Positions 24,031-33,972 of a stretch of 64,000 bases of DNA are shown here, piece by piece. Every line of letters begins with the position of its first letter. Position 1 is the first letter of the stretch. Location: NCBI GenBank assembly GCA_028551475.1, contig CM052357.1, positions 8,417,931 to 8,481,930 of the forward strand. Reading direction: 5' to 3'. A program made the translations under genes and the position numbers. The notes beneath the pieces were generated by a model. The model was not told the DNA's origin, searched no databases, and saw nothing but the letters and a program-made list of their open reading frames with translations. The DNA is from Casuarina equisetifolia. Lineage: Eukaryota > Streptophyta > Magnoliopsida > Fagales > Casuarinaceae.

Positions 24031-24263
24031 CTTCCATGACTCGGCTTCGCCCTTCATTTTGCCCTCAACTACTCTACTTTTCTTCGAAACTCCATCCAGT
24101 TCTATCCGAAACCTCATCCATATTTGAAAAAAGACCCGACCAATTGGCCCGAGGGTCCTCAACTCTGGGCTCTTAAAAACAGCATCACACTTCTCTAGTT
24201 CCTGCAAATAAAAGTCTACGATAGGGTATGTAGGAATGCAGCTCCCCCGCGGTTATTGTTGGT

Positions 24264-24680
24264 TTGAGTAACACCCTTCTATTCAAAGAACTTTTTGACC
24301 ATCTGTGGCATAGATTAAACTTCTCCTTAATTCAGTTCACCCGGCTTCAATGTTCTAGATTAGGCATGTTTTTGCTCTTGATAGGTTGGTTGAAAGGACA
24401 GGAGGAAAGTTTGAGGGATCTAGCGTTCGCCATTGGTCTGGTGGAGGCGTCCTCCAGTGAGCCCTGGTCCTAGCTTACTGTAATTTGGCCAGCCTCGTAA
24501 TCCGTTGACTATAGAACCGAATTTGCTGCATTGGTGACAACCTTTCAACTTTGTTTATCAGTCAGCCTGGCCTTGGTACTCTGAAAGTTTTACCCGTTTG
24601 CGCTTTTGGTGAGATCATCGAAAAGAAGTTTCAAGTGTCGCTGTTCCGTATCTCCCATATAAACCTTCTTTTCAAGCCTC
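24264..24680 (+). pseudogene. Ty3/gypsy integrase relic
   Basis: The frame at 24,264-24,330 reads LSNTLLFKELFDHLWHRLNF, which resembles the gypsy integrase stretch ending in a KELF..LGTKLNFS block. Further right a frame around 24,610-24,680 gives VSLFRISHINLLFKPL, similar to the HPVFHVSQLKPF end of the integrase tail. Everything between is frameshifted. The assignment rests on my reading of family motifs. Confidence 0.5.
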
Positions 24681-25348
24681 TTACGTAAGTAGACCACCCT
24701 TCTCCTTCAAAAAACGATAGTAAATTGTACTTCACCCTCAACCCTTAGCTGGGATTTGAAATATTCTTCCACTCAACGTATCCAACTCGTAGAATTTTCA
24801 TTACAAATGTGTTAAAGAAAATCCGCTGTCGCCACTTCGGGAATTTAGAATTGGAAGTGGAATACCATACGCATGATACTTTCTCGTTGGACTAACATGA
24901 AGTAGATTAAGCGCTTATGACACCAAACATCTCTTGCATTTCCTTCAGGGAAATTAATTCATTGGAGAATTAGTTATCCAAAATGAATAGACAAAAATGG
25001 AAGATTTGTTTGATCTAAAAAACGAGTTTAAATCACTTTTTTATAGTAATAGATAAAGTATAACATCTTTCAATTGGGGAATTAATAACTGAATAATTAA
25101 TCATTCTATTGAAATAAGAATAAAATAATAAAATAATAAAACAACATGGAAGTGTTTACCAAGACTAATTATCCATATAAAATGAAATACAAAAACAAAT
25201 TAGTATATTTTAAAATGTGAAAAGGAACAAAATTATATCTACCACCAATGAAATATGGTTAAGCCTTTGGTCAAACATTCACTTTGGTATACAAATAAAA
25301 GGAATTATTTAATCTAGCGGAACAAAAAATCTTTGCTTTGAACTTCTA

Positions 25349-25553
25349 CCCAGGTCTTAAATTACATCGATTCGGCCCACGACCTTAGCACCATGCTTAC
25401 CGTATAGCCACACAACGCCTAACCAATTCCACTGGCGCCTTCATTATCAAGGTTATCTTAGCTTCCAACCTGCATGATGAAAGATATAGATGTTATTGAC
25501 TAAAGATAGATTGACAATGGTCTATTGGCGTGTAACATAGAAGCGCCTTCCAT
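25349..25553 (-). pseudogene. SDR relic C (start of exon 2 plus exon 1)
   Basis: 25,349-25,469 aligns with the first 120 bp of SDR exon 2 ('accttagcaccatg', 'ttccactggcgcct', 'ttccaacctgcat'). 25,541-25,553 matches exon 1, with an ATG retained at 25,551-25,553 and the adjoining leader ('catctttagc'). The donor and the rest of exon 2 are gone. It is a third decayed member of the SDR array, in the same orientation. Confidence 0.75.
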
Positions 25554-25579
25554 CTTTAGCGTTTTGTCTGTGGTATTAA

Positions 25580-26748
25580 GAAAGAGTTGAAAAGGTTAGT
25601 TGCTTCAATCAGAAGGTAGAAATTAAAATGTTGTCGTTTTCATCAAATCAGTATTTGCCATTGACGTGTATCCAGGAATTTGAATGGTGAACGGAAGACT
25701 ATAGGGACCTTGAATCCTCAACAAATCAAAGACCGACGAATGAAAAGTGAAAGGAAGATAGTGGTACCAATTTTATACAAAGAACGTTTAGCTTTTATCT
25801 TACTTCTTTTCTCCAAGTTGTTTAGTTTCTAATAAGTTTCACAGTTTTTTCTTTCAACTTCGTAAAATAAGTATGCTTTTGGATGATCCTGGAAAGTTCC
25901 TTTTTTTTTTTTTTTGTAAAAATTAGTCATTAAGTGAAATGGGCATTTCATATATAAAAAGAATAGTAAATGAAAATATATTCAACCTAGAATGTAAATC
26001 CATGTCGTTTATCAACATATTTTATCATTTTGGGTATGAAAAGATTATAAAAATTCAATTCACAAGCAATGAGATATTATACTTAAAACCTAAACTTTTA
26101 TATCATATCAAAAGAAGAAAAGAAAAATCTAAACTCTTTTTTAAAAAAGGGGGCACACTTTTCTATAAAAAAATTTAATAAACCAAAATATTAATAATAC
26201 TAAATATATATTCATACTACAATTAACTAATTTACCTCTTAATATTAGACTTCCATGTTACGAAGATGATAAAAATATTACTTGTTGTGCTTGAAATATA
26301 CTTGACGAAAATAAATCATTGAAAGAACATTTGCCACCCAATAGCATTGTTTAAAAGCAACAACTCCGGACCATTCCAATTCTTTTTCTTGTATTATCGG
26401 GCAAAGAATGAATCTGCGTGATGTGTTAAGAAGTCCGTGGTCTTGTCCTATTATTGCACCGTTGAGTTAATCTGGTGGTATCATTTCTAAATAAGAACTT
26501 CGCGTCTCAATTTCAATCCCCTTGGAGGAAAGGAATCATTTCCTCGAATAAAAAATAAGAGGTAGAGGATGGAGTCAAGGCCTGATCTGTATCTTTAAAA
26601 GCATAATTCACTGCCGAACAGTTTGAGATCTTTATTTTATTACTGTTACATCGTTGCGAGGTTTCGTTTGATGAGATCCATTCTATTAAAAACCTGCTAA
26701 AACAAGCATAATTGAACAATTCCAGAGATTATCAATTGCTTGAGCCAA
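25580..26748. other. Intergenic, includes the SDR1 3' region
   Basis: AT-rich, with a T run at 25,902-25,916. No coding features were recognised. The part next to 26,748 must hold the 3' UTR of SDR1. Confidence 0.4.
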
Positions 26749-27706
26749 TTAGATAATGGGTTCTCCACTACGAAATTTCGCTTTGGCATCCCTAAAAGCC
26801 TTGTTGGTAGTGCTATGACCGCCGTCCAAGACTAGGTTGAGGCCACTCACGTACTTGGCCTCATCGCTTGCCAAGAACAGCGCTGCCTCTGCAACATCAT
26901 CTGTCCCAAAAACCACCCCTTGCAGATTTGCCGTAGAACACATCAAGTCTTCTAGCTTCTTCTTGTCCTGAATTCCGGACACATTCCTCAGCAGAGGCGT
27001 TGGCACGCCGGTTGGTGATATGCAGTTTACTCGAATTCCATGCTGCCCCATCTCCACACACAGATTCTTAGTAAGACCCAACAGTGCATGTTTGGATGCC
27101 GCGTATACATGCGGGGTTTCTCCATAAATCACAGTCGAAGTGCCTGCGGTAAATACAATGCTGCCCTTTTTCGCCGGAACCATTACTTTGGCAGCGTATT
27201 TGGCCACCAGGAATCCTCCCAGGACGTTCACACCAAAGATCCTGTTGAATTTCTCGGGGCTGAAGTCTAGGATACCGTCATCCCCGTGGGTAATTCCTGC
27301 GTTACTGAACATTATGTCCAGTTTTCCGTACTTCGACACCGCAGTGTTGACAGCGTTTTCCACATCAGGTTCACTGGTGACATCGCAGTGGACATAGGTA
27401 ATGTCCCCACTGCTTCCGATGTCACGGCAAAGGGCGTGACCAAGGTCATCTTGGATGTCGGCGATGATAGCCTTAGCACCATGTCGGACGAATAGCCTTG
27501 CCGTAGTCTCACCGATTCCACTGGCGCCTCCGGTTATCATGGCCACCTTCCCTTCCAACCTGCATAATCAAAAGTTTATTTTCTTTTCTAATGTTTCAAA
27601 GGCTAACGGGTTCATGCACGGTGGATCAAAGAAACATGTTATGTAGAGACCCTGCTGGCTTTGCTTACCTCTTGGCAAATGGGGCAAGCGACGAAACGAC
27701 TGGCAT
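26749..27706 (-). CDS. SDR1: NAD-dependent short-chain dehydrogenase/reductase, 282 aa
   Basis: Exon 1 is 27,669-27,706 (MPVVSSLAPFAK plus a split Arg codon) and exon 2 is 26,749-27,559. The 109-bp intron has gtaagc at the donor and tgcag at the acceptor. Features: cofactor motif TGGASGIG (residues 22-29); Asp47 after the second strand, which favours NAD(H) over NADP(H); SNAG (98-101); and YAASK with Tyr165 and Lys169. The residue 13 before the tyrosine, normally the catalytic Ser, is Gly152, with Thr and Ser just after it. It resembles plant secoisolariciresinol dehydrogenase / xanthoxin dehydrogenase / momilactone A synthase-like enzymes, which oxidise alcohols in terpenoid or lignan metabolism. 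The substrate cannot be told from sequence. It is a tandem paralogue of SDR2. Confidence 0.93.
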
Positions 27707-27771
27707 CTTTGGCTTCTTTTTTTTAACACCGTAAGACTCTTTCGATGTGAAGATAAGCTGGTATGGTTGGG

Positions 27772-27782
27772 CCTTTTATAGG
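27772..27782 (-). promoter_or_regulatory. TATA box of SDR1
   Basis: The minus strand reads CCTATAAAAGG, about 66 bp upstream of the SDR1 start codon. SDR2 has the same sequence at the same distance. Confidence 0.7.
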
Positions 27783-27789
27783 CAAAGAG

Positions 27790-30556
27790 TTCTGACTCTC
27801 TCAAACATGCCCGATGTGTGAACAGAACAAGTTTGGTTGTTGGGGAATATTAATCCAAAAAGTAGGAAACAAGTTTCACACGCGTTTTAAGGAGATAATA
27901 GAATAGCCATTCCTGGGGAAGCGAAGTTTGAGAAAAAAGCAGCAAAATCAACGTCAACATCCTTAGAGATAGGCAGCGGCACCATGCACTTGCAGCAACC
28001 AATAATTAAACAAAATTCCGAGTTTTTTCAACTAAACTGACTTTTTTTCCTTTGAAAGCTATCGACAATGTCACTCGTTAACTGGTCTACCTTTCTGTAC
28101 CCACCCCCATGACCTGCTTCAGATGGATCCTCGGTCATCTTCTTGACTATTTCTGTTTTAATCCTACTTCATTATTTTACTCTTTCGAACTATAAATAGT
28201 AAATTTTATACAAATTAAGAACCACAAATGTGAGAGAAGAGGGAATCTACGGCATTAGAATGAGGATACATTACCTGCAACTTCCAACCAATCTTTGCAA
28301 TCTTTCTCGACTCACTAACCAAGAATCATTATACCTACCTCCACCACTTAGTCCCTTCTCTAGTCTTTCATCCTTAGTGCCGCTTATATCTGTGTATGGG
28401 TTTTTAAAGTCGACCTTTGACCTATTCTGCCATCTTTTGTTTATTCTACCGTGGAGATATATATGTTCCACTACCATTATTTATTCCGACTGGGAAAAAT
28501 TTGGGAGGTAATGACATAACTTCGTGAAAACGCGGAGTTATAAAAGTTGCTTTTCCTGCCACTTTGTTAAATAATCTTATCCTTCCAAGAAGAATAATTC
28601 CTCTCCTCCTAAGCTCCCCAGCACAAAAACTAGCCCTCTATGAACACTGAAGAAGCTTAGAGGCTATCAAGTTTAGTCTATGAACACCCAAGAGACCTAG
28701 AGGCCATCACGTTAAGTCACAGAGAAATATCAAATGCAACTTTCAAGAAATGGGCAGCCATGCTTAGCAACCAGGCAACTACAATAAGCCTGTCTTAACT
28801 GCAAGATTTTTGACCAATCCCAACCTGGCCAAAATACCTGTTGTTTTCTTCCATGCGCTCTAAATGTCCAAACAAAGACGTCAAGGTTGGCCCATACGAA
28901 ACGACTCAAGTTAACCATGATCTAAGAAAGAGTTTAGGATTAGCAAAAGCAAGTGATTAAACTGAAAGAAAAAGAGGAGCTGTGCTGGTAATTCTTCTAT
29001 ACTATGATGCAAGGATGAAGAAGAACCTGATGGCTTAAGTTTTTCCTCTACCACTGCCTCCCACTTCAAATGAATGACTATTTACCTTTTTTAACCTAGT
29101 CGTCCACATTGCTTAAGGGTCAAAGTCCCCATCTTCCGAGTACAAGAGTGTGCGTGCCACGTCCACTAGCTGTAGAAAACTGGAGATCTTAGCGATGTAA
29201 ACTTCCGTGATGTTGCTTCGCTTAACCTGGAAAACTTTACTTTTTCTAAGCAAGAGATTTGATTGATAAGTTTTGGATTTTCTCCCTTGACTTGGCAGGA
29301 GTAGGATAAGAAAAACGCGTATTACCTTTGAAGCCTATTTATTGGAATGATGACAATAAGAGTTGCTACCTTTGGAAATTAGTTATTTTATTTTTAAGTT
29401 ATTCTTTTTTTAATTAAAATGAATTTATATAATTAATATAACTCTAGGAGTACACCTCTAGGTTAAGTCCACATATAGCATCACACAATCAAAAGTAACT
29501 TATCTAACCTCCAAGTATGTCAAATATTAAAATTTTCAGCTGTTTTGGATGTCTTCTCTAAATTAAAAATCTCTCTAATAAGTCTCTTAATAGTTTCAAA
29601 AATAACAATTTTAGAACTAATAATGTATTTAAAAAAATATTCATTCATTTCCTTTCAAATAACACAAATTAATGAAGCAAATATAGGTTTAAAAATATTT
29701 TGTTGAAGCTATTCTCTATTGCATGGTAAAGAAACTATCTGATTTTGCATTTCATGATAGATAGAATAGTTGTATATTGAAAAGAATCTCTTGGTGTTTC
29801 CATTTTACTATAAAGTATAAATAACTTGTACATATGTGGTTCCTAAATATGTATGACATGTAACATAGGCAGCAACTCTTATCTTTAGATGTTCTAAGAA
29901 ACCAAAATCGAAATTGATCTAATGCCACTAGCTCAAGATATATAGCTAGTCATAGCATTATAAAATCATAAATAGACACAAAATTACAAATTAAACCGTA
30001 TAATTTCATACTAACCCACTTTAAAGCCTTGGGGAATAACAACTTTTCAAAAAAATTTAATTGAGTACTTTCCATATGTTGAAGCAACCCATATAAGCTT
30101 ACCTTTTATCATATTATTTTGCTTGGACTAAGTATTAATATTACTTATAAGCATGTCATGAGATATCTTGTTGGTAGGTAAGTTCTATTCTCCATTCCTA
30201 ATTATCATTGCGATCTTTGCATCCTTAGATATTATTAAATGATTCTTATGACAATCTAATAAGTTTTATTCAAACTCAAAAGTAATGCATTGGAAAATTA
30301 TTGAGATTGCATACCTGGTAGTATGTGAAAAATCACTGTTAAAAGGAAAAGATCATCTGTTACATTATCACTCCTATCATTCCAAATGAATAGTTTATTG
30401 TGAATCTATATGAAGCTTCTTCCTTATTGCTATTAACCATCACGAAGTTTCGTTTGATGGGACAGATACATTATGAATGATGAAAGATAAACAAATAGGA
30501 TAAGAAACTATTACAAAGAGCATCAAGTTATTTTGGTCCAACGTGATATTTGGTTC
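27790..30556. other. Intergenic between SDR1 and SDR2
   Basis: No gene was recognised. A degenerate 40-bp tandem repeat lies at 28,638-28,677 and 28,678-28,717 ('ctatgaacac...agaggc'). The right end must contain the SDR2 3' UTR. Confidence 0.4.
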
Positions 30557-31524
30557 TTAATTACGATGTTTTTCTTTCGCATCCCTAAGAGCCCTGTTGG
30601 TGGTGCTATGACCCCCGTCCAAGACTAAGTTGAGCCCGCTCACGTACTTGGACTCATCGCTCGCCAAGAACAGTGCTGCTTCTGCAACATCATCGGTCCC
30701 GAACACCACCCCTTTCAGATTTGCCGAGGAACATATCAGGTTTTCCAACGTCTCCTTGTCCTGTATTCCGGACACATTCCTCAGCAACGCAGTCGGCACA
30801 CCGGTGGGCGAGATGCAGTTCACTCGTATTCCATGTTGCCCCATCTCCACGCACAGATTCTTAGTTAGACCCACCACAGCATGCTTGGACGCTGAGTAGA
30901 TGTGCGGGGTTTCTCCATGAATCACTGACGCAGAGCTTGATGTGAAGAGAATGCTCCCCTTTTTCGCCGGGATCATTGCTTTGGCAGCGTGTTTGGCGGC
31001 CAGGAATCCGCCCAGGACATTGACGTTAAAGACCTTGCTGAACTTCTTGCAGTTGAAGTCTAAGATACCATCATCCGCGTTAGTAATGCCAGCGTTACTG
31101 AACATTACATCTAGTTTGCCATGTTTCGAGACCGCAGTTTTGACAGCATTTTCGACGTCAGGTTCGCTGGTGACATCGCAGTGCACATAGGAAATGTCAT
31201 TGGTGTTGCCAATATCACGGCAAACGGCGTGACCAAGGTCATCTTGGATATCAGCGATGACAACTTGGGCACCATGTTGAACGAATAGCTTTGCCGCAGT
31301 CTCGCCAATTCCGCTAGCACCTCCGGTTATCAATGCTACCTTCCCTTCCAACCTGCATAATCAAAAGCTTATTTTTCATTCCATCGTCTGAATAACCAAC
31401 TGCAGATACGATGGCTTAATGGAAGATTTGCATGATGGATAAAAAATTAGACATGATTGAACATAGACGCTATTATCTTTGCTTACCTCTTTGCAACGGG
31501 AGCGGGCAAGGAAGCAGCCTTCAT
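30557..31524 (-). CDS. SDR2: NAD-dependent short-chain dehydrogenase/reductase, 277 aa
   Basis: Exon 1 is 31,487-31,524 (MKAASLPAPVAK plus a split Arg codon) and exon 2 is 30,557-31,352. The intron is 134 bp with gtaagc and tgcag ends. The full SDR signature is present: TGGASGIG (22-29), Asp47, SNAG (98-101), Ser152 and YSASK (Tyr165, Lys169). It is very similar to SDR1 along the whole length, with exon 1 the same 38 nt and the same splice phase, but the C-terminus is shorter. Unlike SDR1 it retains the catalytic serine position. It is of the secoisolariciresinol/xanthoxin dehydrogenase-like type; the substrate is not known. Confidence 0.94.
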
Positions 31525-31589
31525 CTTTAGCTTCTTGTGTGTTATTCTGTATGTCTTGATGAATGTGAAGATCCCCTCGTAACAAGGGC

Positions 31590-31600
31590 CTTTTATAGGC
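31590..31600 (-). promoter_or_regulatory. TATA box of SDR2
   Basis: The minus strand reads GCCTATAAAAG, about 66 bp upstream of the SDR2 start codon, matching the SDR1 promoter. Confidence 0.7.
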
Positions 31601-31609
31601 AATCTTTGT

Positions 31610-32690
31610 GGGTGACATCTGATGTTTAAGGTGTTTCGTCCCAAAGTTCTTCGCGTGCAAGGGGGGTTTGAATAAACAACCATAGACGCTTCTTGCTGCA
31701 GACAAAAATAGAAATATTTCATAGGTTGACCTCATGATTAGATGTGACCACTAACAATAATGGTGTGGACACTGGATCCCAGCAAGCGGTAATTGAATTC
31801 TCTGTTGAACTCTGTTTTCGCCCTTAAACAATTAGAATTCAGATTGTCACTTTGTCCATATTTGCTTGAGATTCTACCCCGTAACAACCCAACACAGGGA
31901 TTAGTGCGGCACTTAGGGAGGGAAGTGGCGTCTGTCAAATTGTTAATCAGATTCCATTAGAGATGGGAGAGTTGACTGGGTACGACTTGCTTGTTTAACC
32001 CCATTTTGGTCTTGACACTTCAAAAGATTGCTTATTAAGATATTGCTTTAGATGTGTCCCATTCCAATGTTTGTTTAAATTTCCCTAAGCTCGTTTATTG
32101 AAATAAAGAATGTATGCATGAGAGAGGTGGGCATATCCAAGCAATTTTTCATCTCTGGCTTTCTTCATTTACTTCTTTCGCTGTAAAATGTTATGTTTAT
32201 TGACTTTAAAAAAAAAAAAACTTCTCCTACCTTCTTCACCACGTTGTATCGCGACCTCTGACCAATTCTTCCACCCGTTGTTTATTATACCCAGAAAGTG
32301 TATTTGCTCCTCCATTTTCTGTGTGTCCTGGGGAAAATTCAGAAGGGAATGATGGATTTTTGTGATGATCGTGTGTTGCGAGTCATAACGACTTACTTTT
32401 TGCGGTCTGTGAAAAGTAGTTTAATGGTTCCACGAAACTTCTTGCATCTTCAATCTCTATACCCCTAAATTCCCAAATTCGATTCGCATAGTAGCTTGAA
32501 ACTTCAAAATGCTACTTCAAGGGCCAAAAACATCCAAATCAGATGTCAAAAGCGAGTTCCATGAATTTGGGCGGTCTTGCTTTCCGGCGGAGCACCAGAT
32601 TGAATGTTTCTTCCGAAGAAGATCTTTACCACCCCAATGTGGGCTCTGTTCGGCCTGAGGCTCTGTTCGGCCTGACTTTTAGTTTACCTT
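31610..32690. other. Intergenic between SDR2 and RPS17
   Basis: This holds the SDR2 upstream region and the distal RPS17 promoter. No gene is evident. A perfect 17-bp tandem duplication (ggctctgttcggcctga) lies at 32,642-32,675. The small ORF across 32,543-32,743 has no recognisable domain. Confidence 0.4.
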
Positions 32691-32697
32691 TTCTTAC

Positions 32698-32792
32698 ATG
32701 GGCCAAAGATGTCCAAAAAAGAGTTGTCAAACAGGACTACTGAAAGCCCATTTCGGAGATCTCGTATATATGTGAACACAGGAAAACCCTAA
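32698..32792 (+). promoter_or_regulatory. RPS17 promoter: site II elements, TATA, telo-box
   Basis: Seen upstream of the RPS17 start: ATGGGCC (about 32,699-32,705) and AGCCCAT (32,744-32,750), both TGGGCY site II elements on one strand or the other; a TATA-like CGTATATATG (about 32,763-32,772); and a telo-box AAACCCTAA (32,784-32,792). This combination is characteristic of plant ribosomal protein genes and links their expression to cell proliferation. Confidence 0.7.
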
Positions 32793-32867
32793 CCTTCCTT
32801 CCTGTCTTTCTAACGCCAGTCGTTCTAGCATAGGAACACAAAGGGTACAGAAGTTACTGCAGGCGTC

Positions 32868-33299
32868 ATGGGTCGCGTCCGAACGAAGACCGTGAAGAAG
32901 TCCTCGCGGCAGGTGATAGAGCGGTACTATTCGCGTATGACACTGGACTTCCACACGAACAAGAAGGTTCTGGAGGAGGTGGCCATCTTACCCTCCAAGC
33001 GGCTGCGCAACAAGATCGCCGGATTCTCTACTCACCTCATGAAGCGCATCCAGAAGGGTCCGGTCCGCGGCATCTCCCTCAAACTCCAGGAGGAGGAGCG
33101 CGAGCGCCGCATGGATTTCGTGCCCGAGGTCTCTGCCATCTCCACCGACCAAATTGAGGTCGATAAGGAGACCATCGACATGCTTGCGGCCCTTGGGATG
33201 GGTGAGATCCCTGGACTCGTCCAGGTTGACCCCGTTTCCGTTGCGGCCCCGCCCGCTGGGTTCGGGAGGGGTGGAGCCGCTGGTGGAAGGAGGTACTGA
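32868..33299 (+). CDS. RPS17: 40S ribosomal protein S17 (eS17), 143 aa
   Basis: This is a structural protein of the cytosolic small ribosomal subunit. The coding region is one uninterrupted exon starting [18 protein letters not shown], the conserved eS17 N-terminus; the core includes [35 protein letters not shown] and the plant-type C-terminus ends in a Gly-rich [13 protein letters not shown]. Length agrees with other plant eS17 proteins. Base composition is clearly more GC-rich than the surroundings, as usual for a highly expressed gene. The start is the first ATG after a pyrimidine-rich leader. It is convergent with the TLDc gene at 33,973. Confidence 0.97.
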   Translation: MGRVRTKTVKKSSRQVIERYYSRMTLDFHTNKKVLEEVAILPSKRLRNKIAGFSTHLMKRIQKGPVRGISLKLQEEERERRMDFVPEVSAISTDQIEVDKETIDMLAALGMGEIPGLVQVDPVSVAAPPAGFGRGGAAGGRRY

Positions 33300-33972
33300 A
33301 GCAAAGCTGGGCTAGTTATGCTTGGAGCAGTTTTGTGGTTATTCTAGTCTAACTTTTTTCAACTCAATGGAAAGAATTTTGATGTTGTCGCCTCTGGGTC
33401 TCTCATTTTAGTTTCAATTTGTGGTTTGAGGTTGGAGATCAAGGCCTCTATATCTTGGTTATTATTACGAGCTATGATGTCCGTACAGTTAGGGTTTTTA
33501 TGATCTTTTCATCTTCGACTAGAAACACTTAAAGAGATGCCGTCGACCTTGCAGCCATGATTGCCTTCATGCCCTCTTGATGTGCAATTCTCTCTTTTTT
33601 GTTTGGTGTTCAATTTGTAATATTTTTGGCTTGTGTTAATGGGCGTCGTCCTTCATGCTTCCGATCTTCGGAGGAAACAAAAGGATCTTCGGCTCGTGAA
33701 AGATATTGTGATTCATTATGGGTACGTCTAGCTTTGATCCCACCGTGAAGTTGGTTTAATGTTCTCATACGCATTGGTATCACACAATTGAACATTTTTC
33801 TCCTCCATCAGGAGGTATACAAAGTGTTCCTCTTGGTATTTACAGATCTAGGCAATATTTCCCTCCTTCCTACCGCGGGAAGCAGAATTCCATACTCATC
33901 TCGTGGACCAACTCAACGATGTGAGTTTAAAGTCCTCGCTACGACTTGATTTTCCGACTGTGGATCACAACA
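33300..33972. other. Convergent 3' region of RPS17 and the TLDc gene
   Basis: The 3' UTRs of both genes must lie here, since their stop codons face each other 673 bp apart. No additional coding sequence was recognised. Confidence 0.5.

Noticed and set aside
24031..24260. Mitochondrial DNA insertion right of block B
   Set aside because: The stretch is less AT-rich and looked organellar, but the following sequence reads better as a gypsy integrase relic; no organelle gene was recognised.
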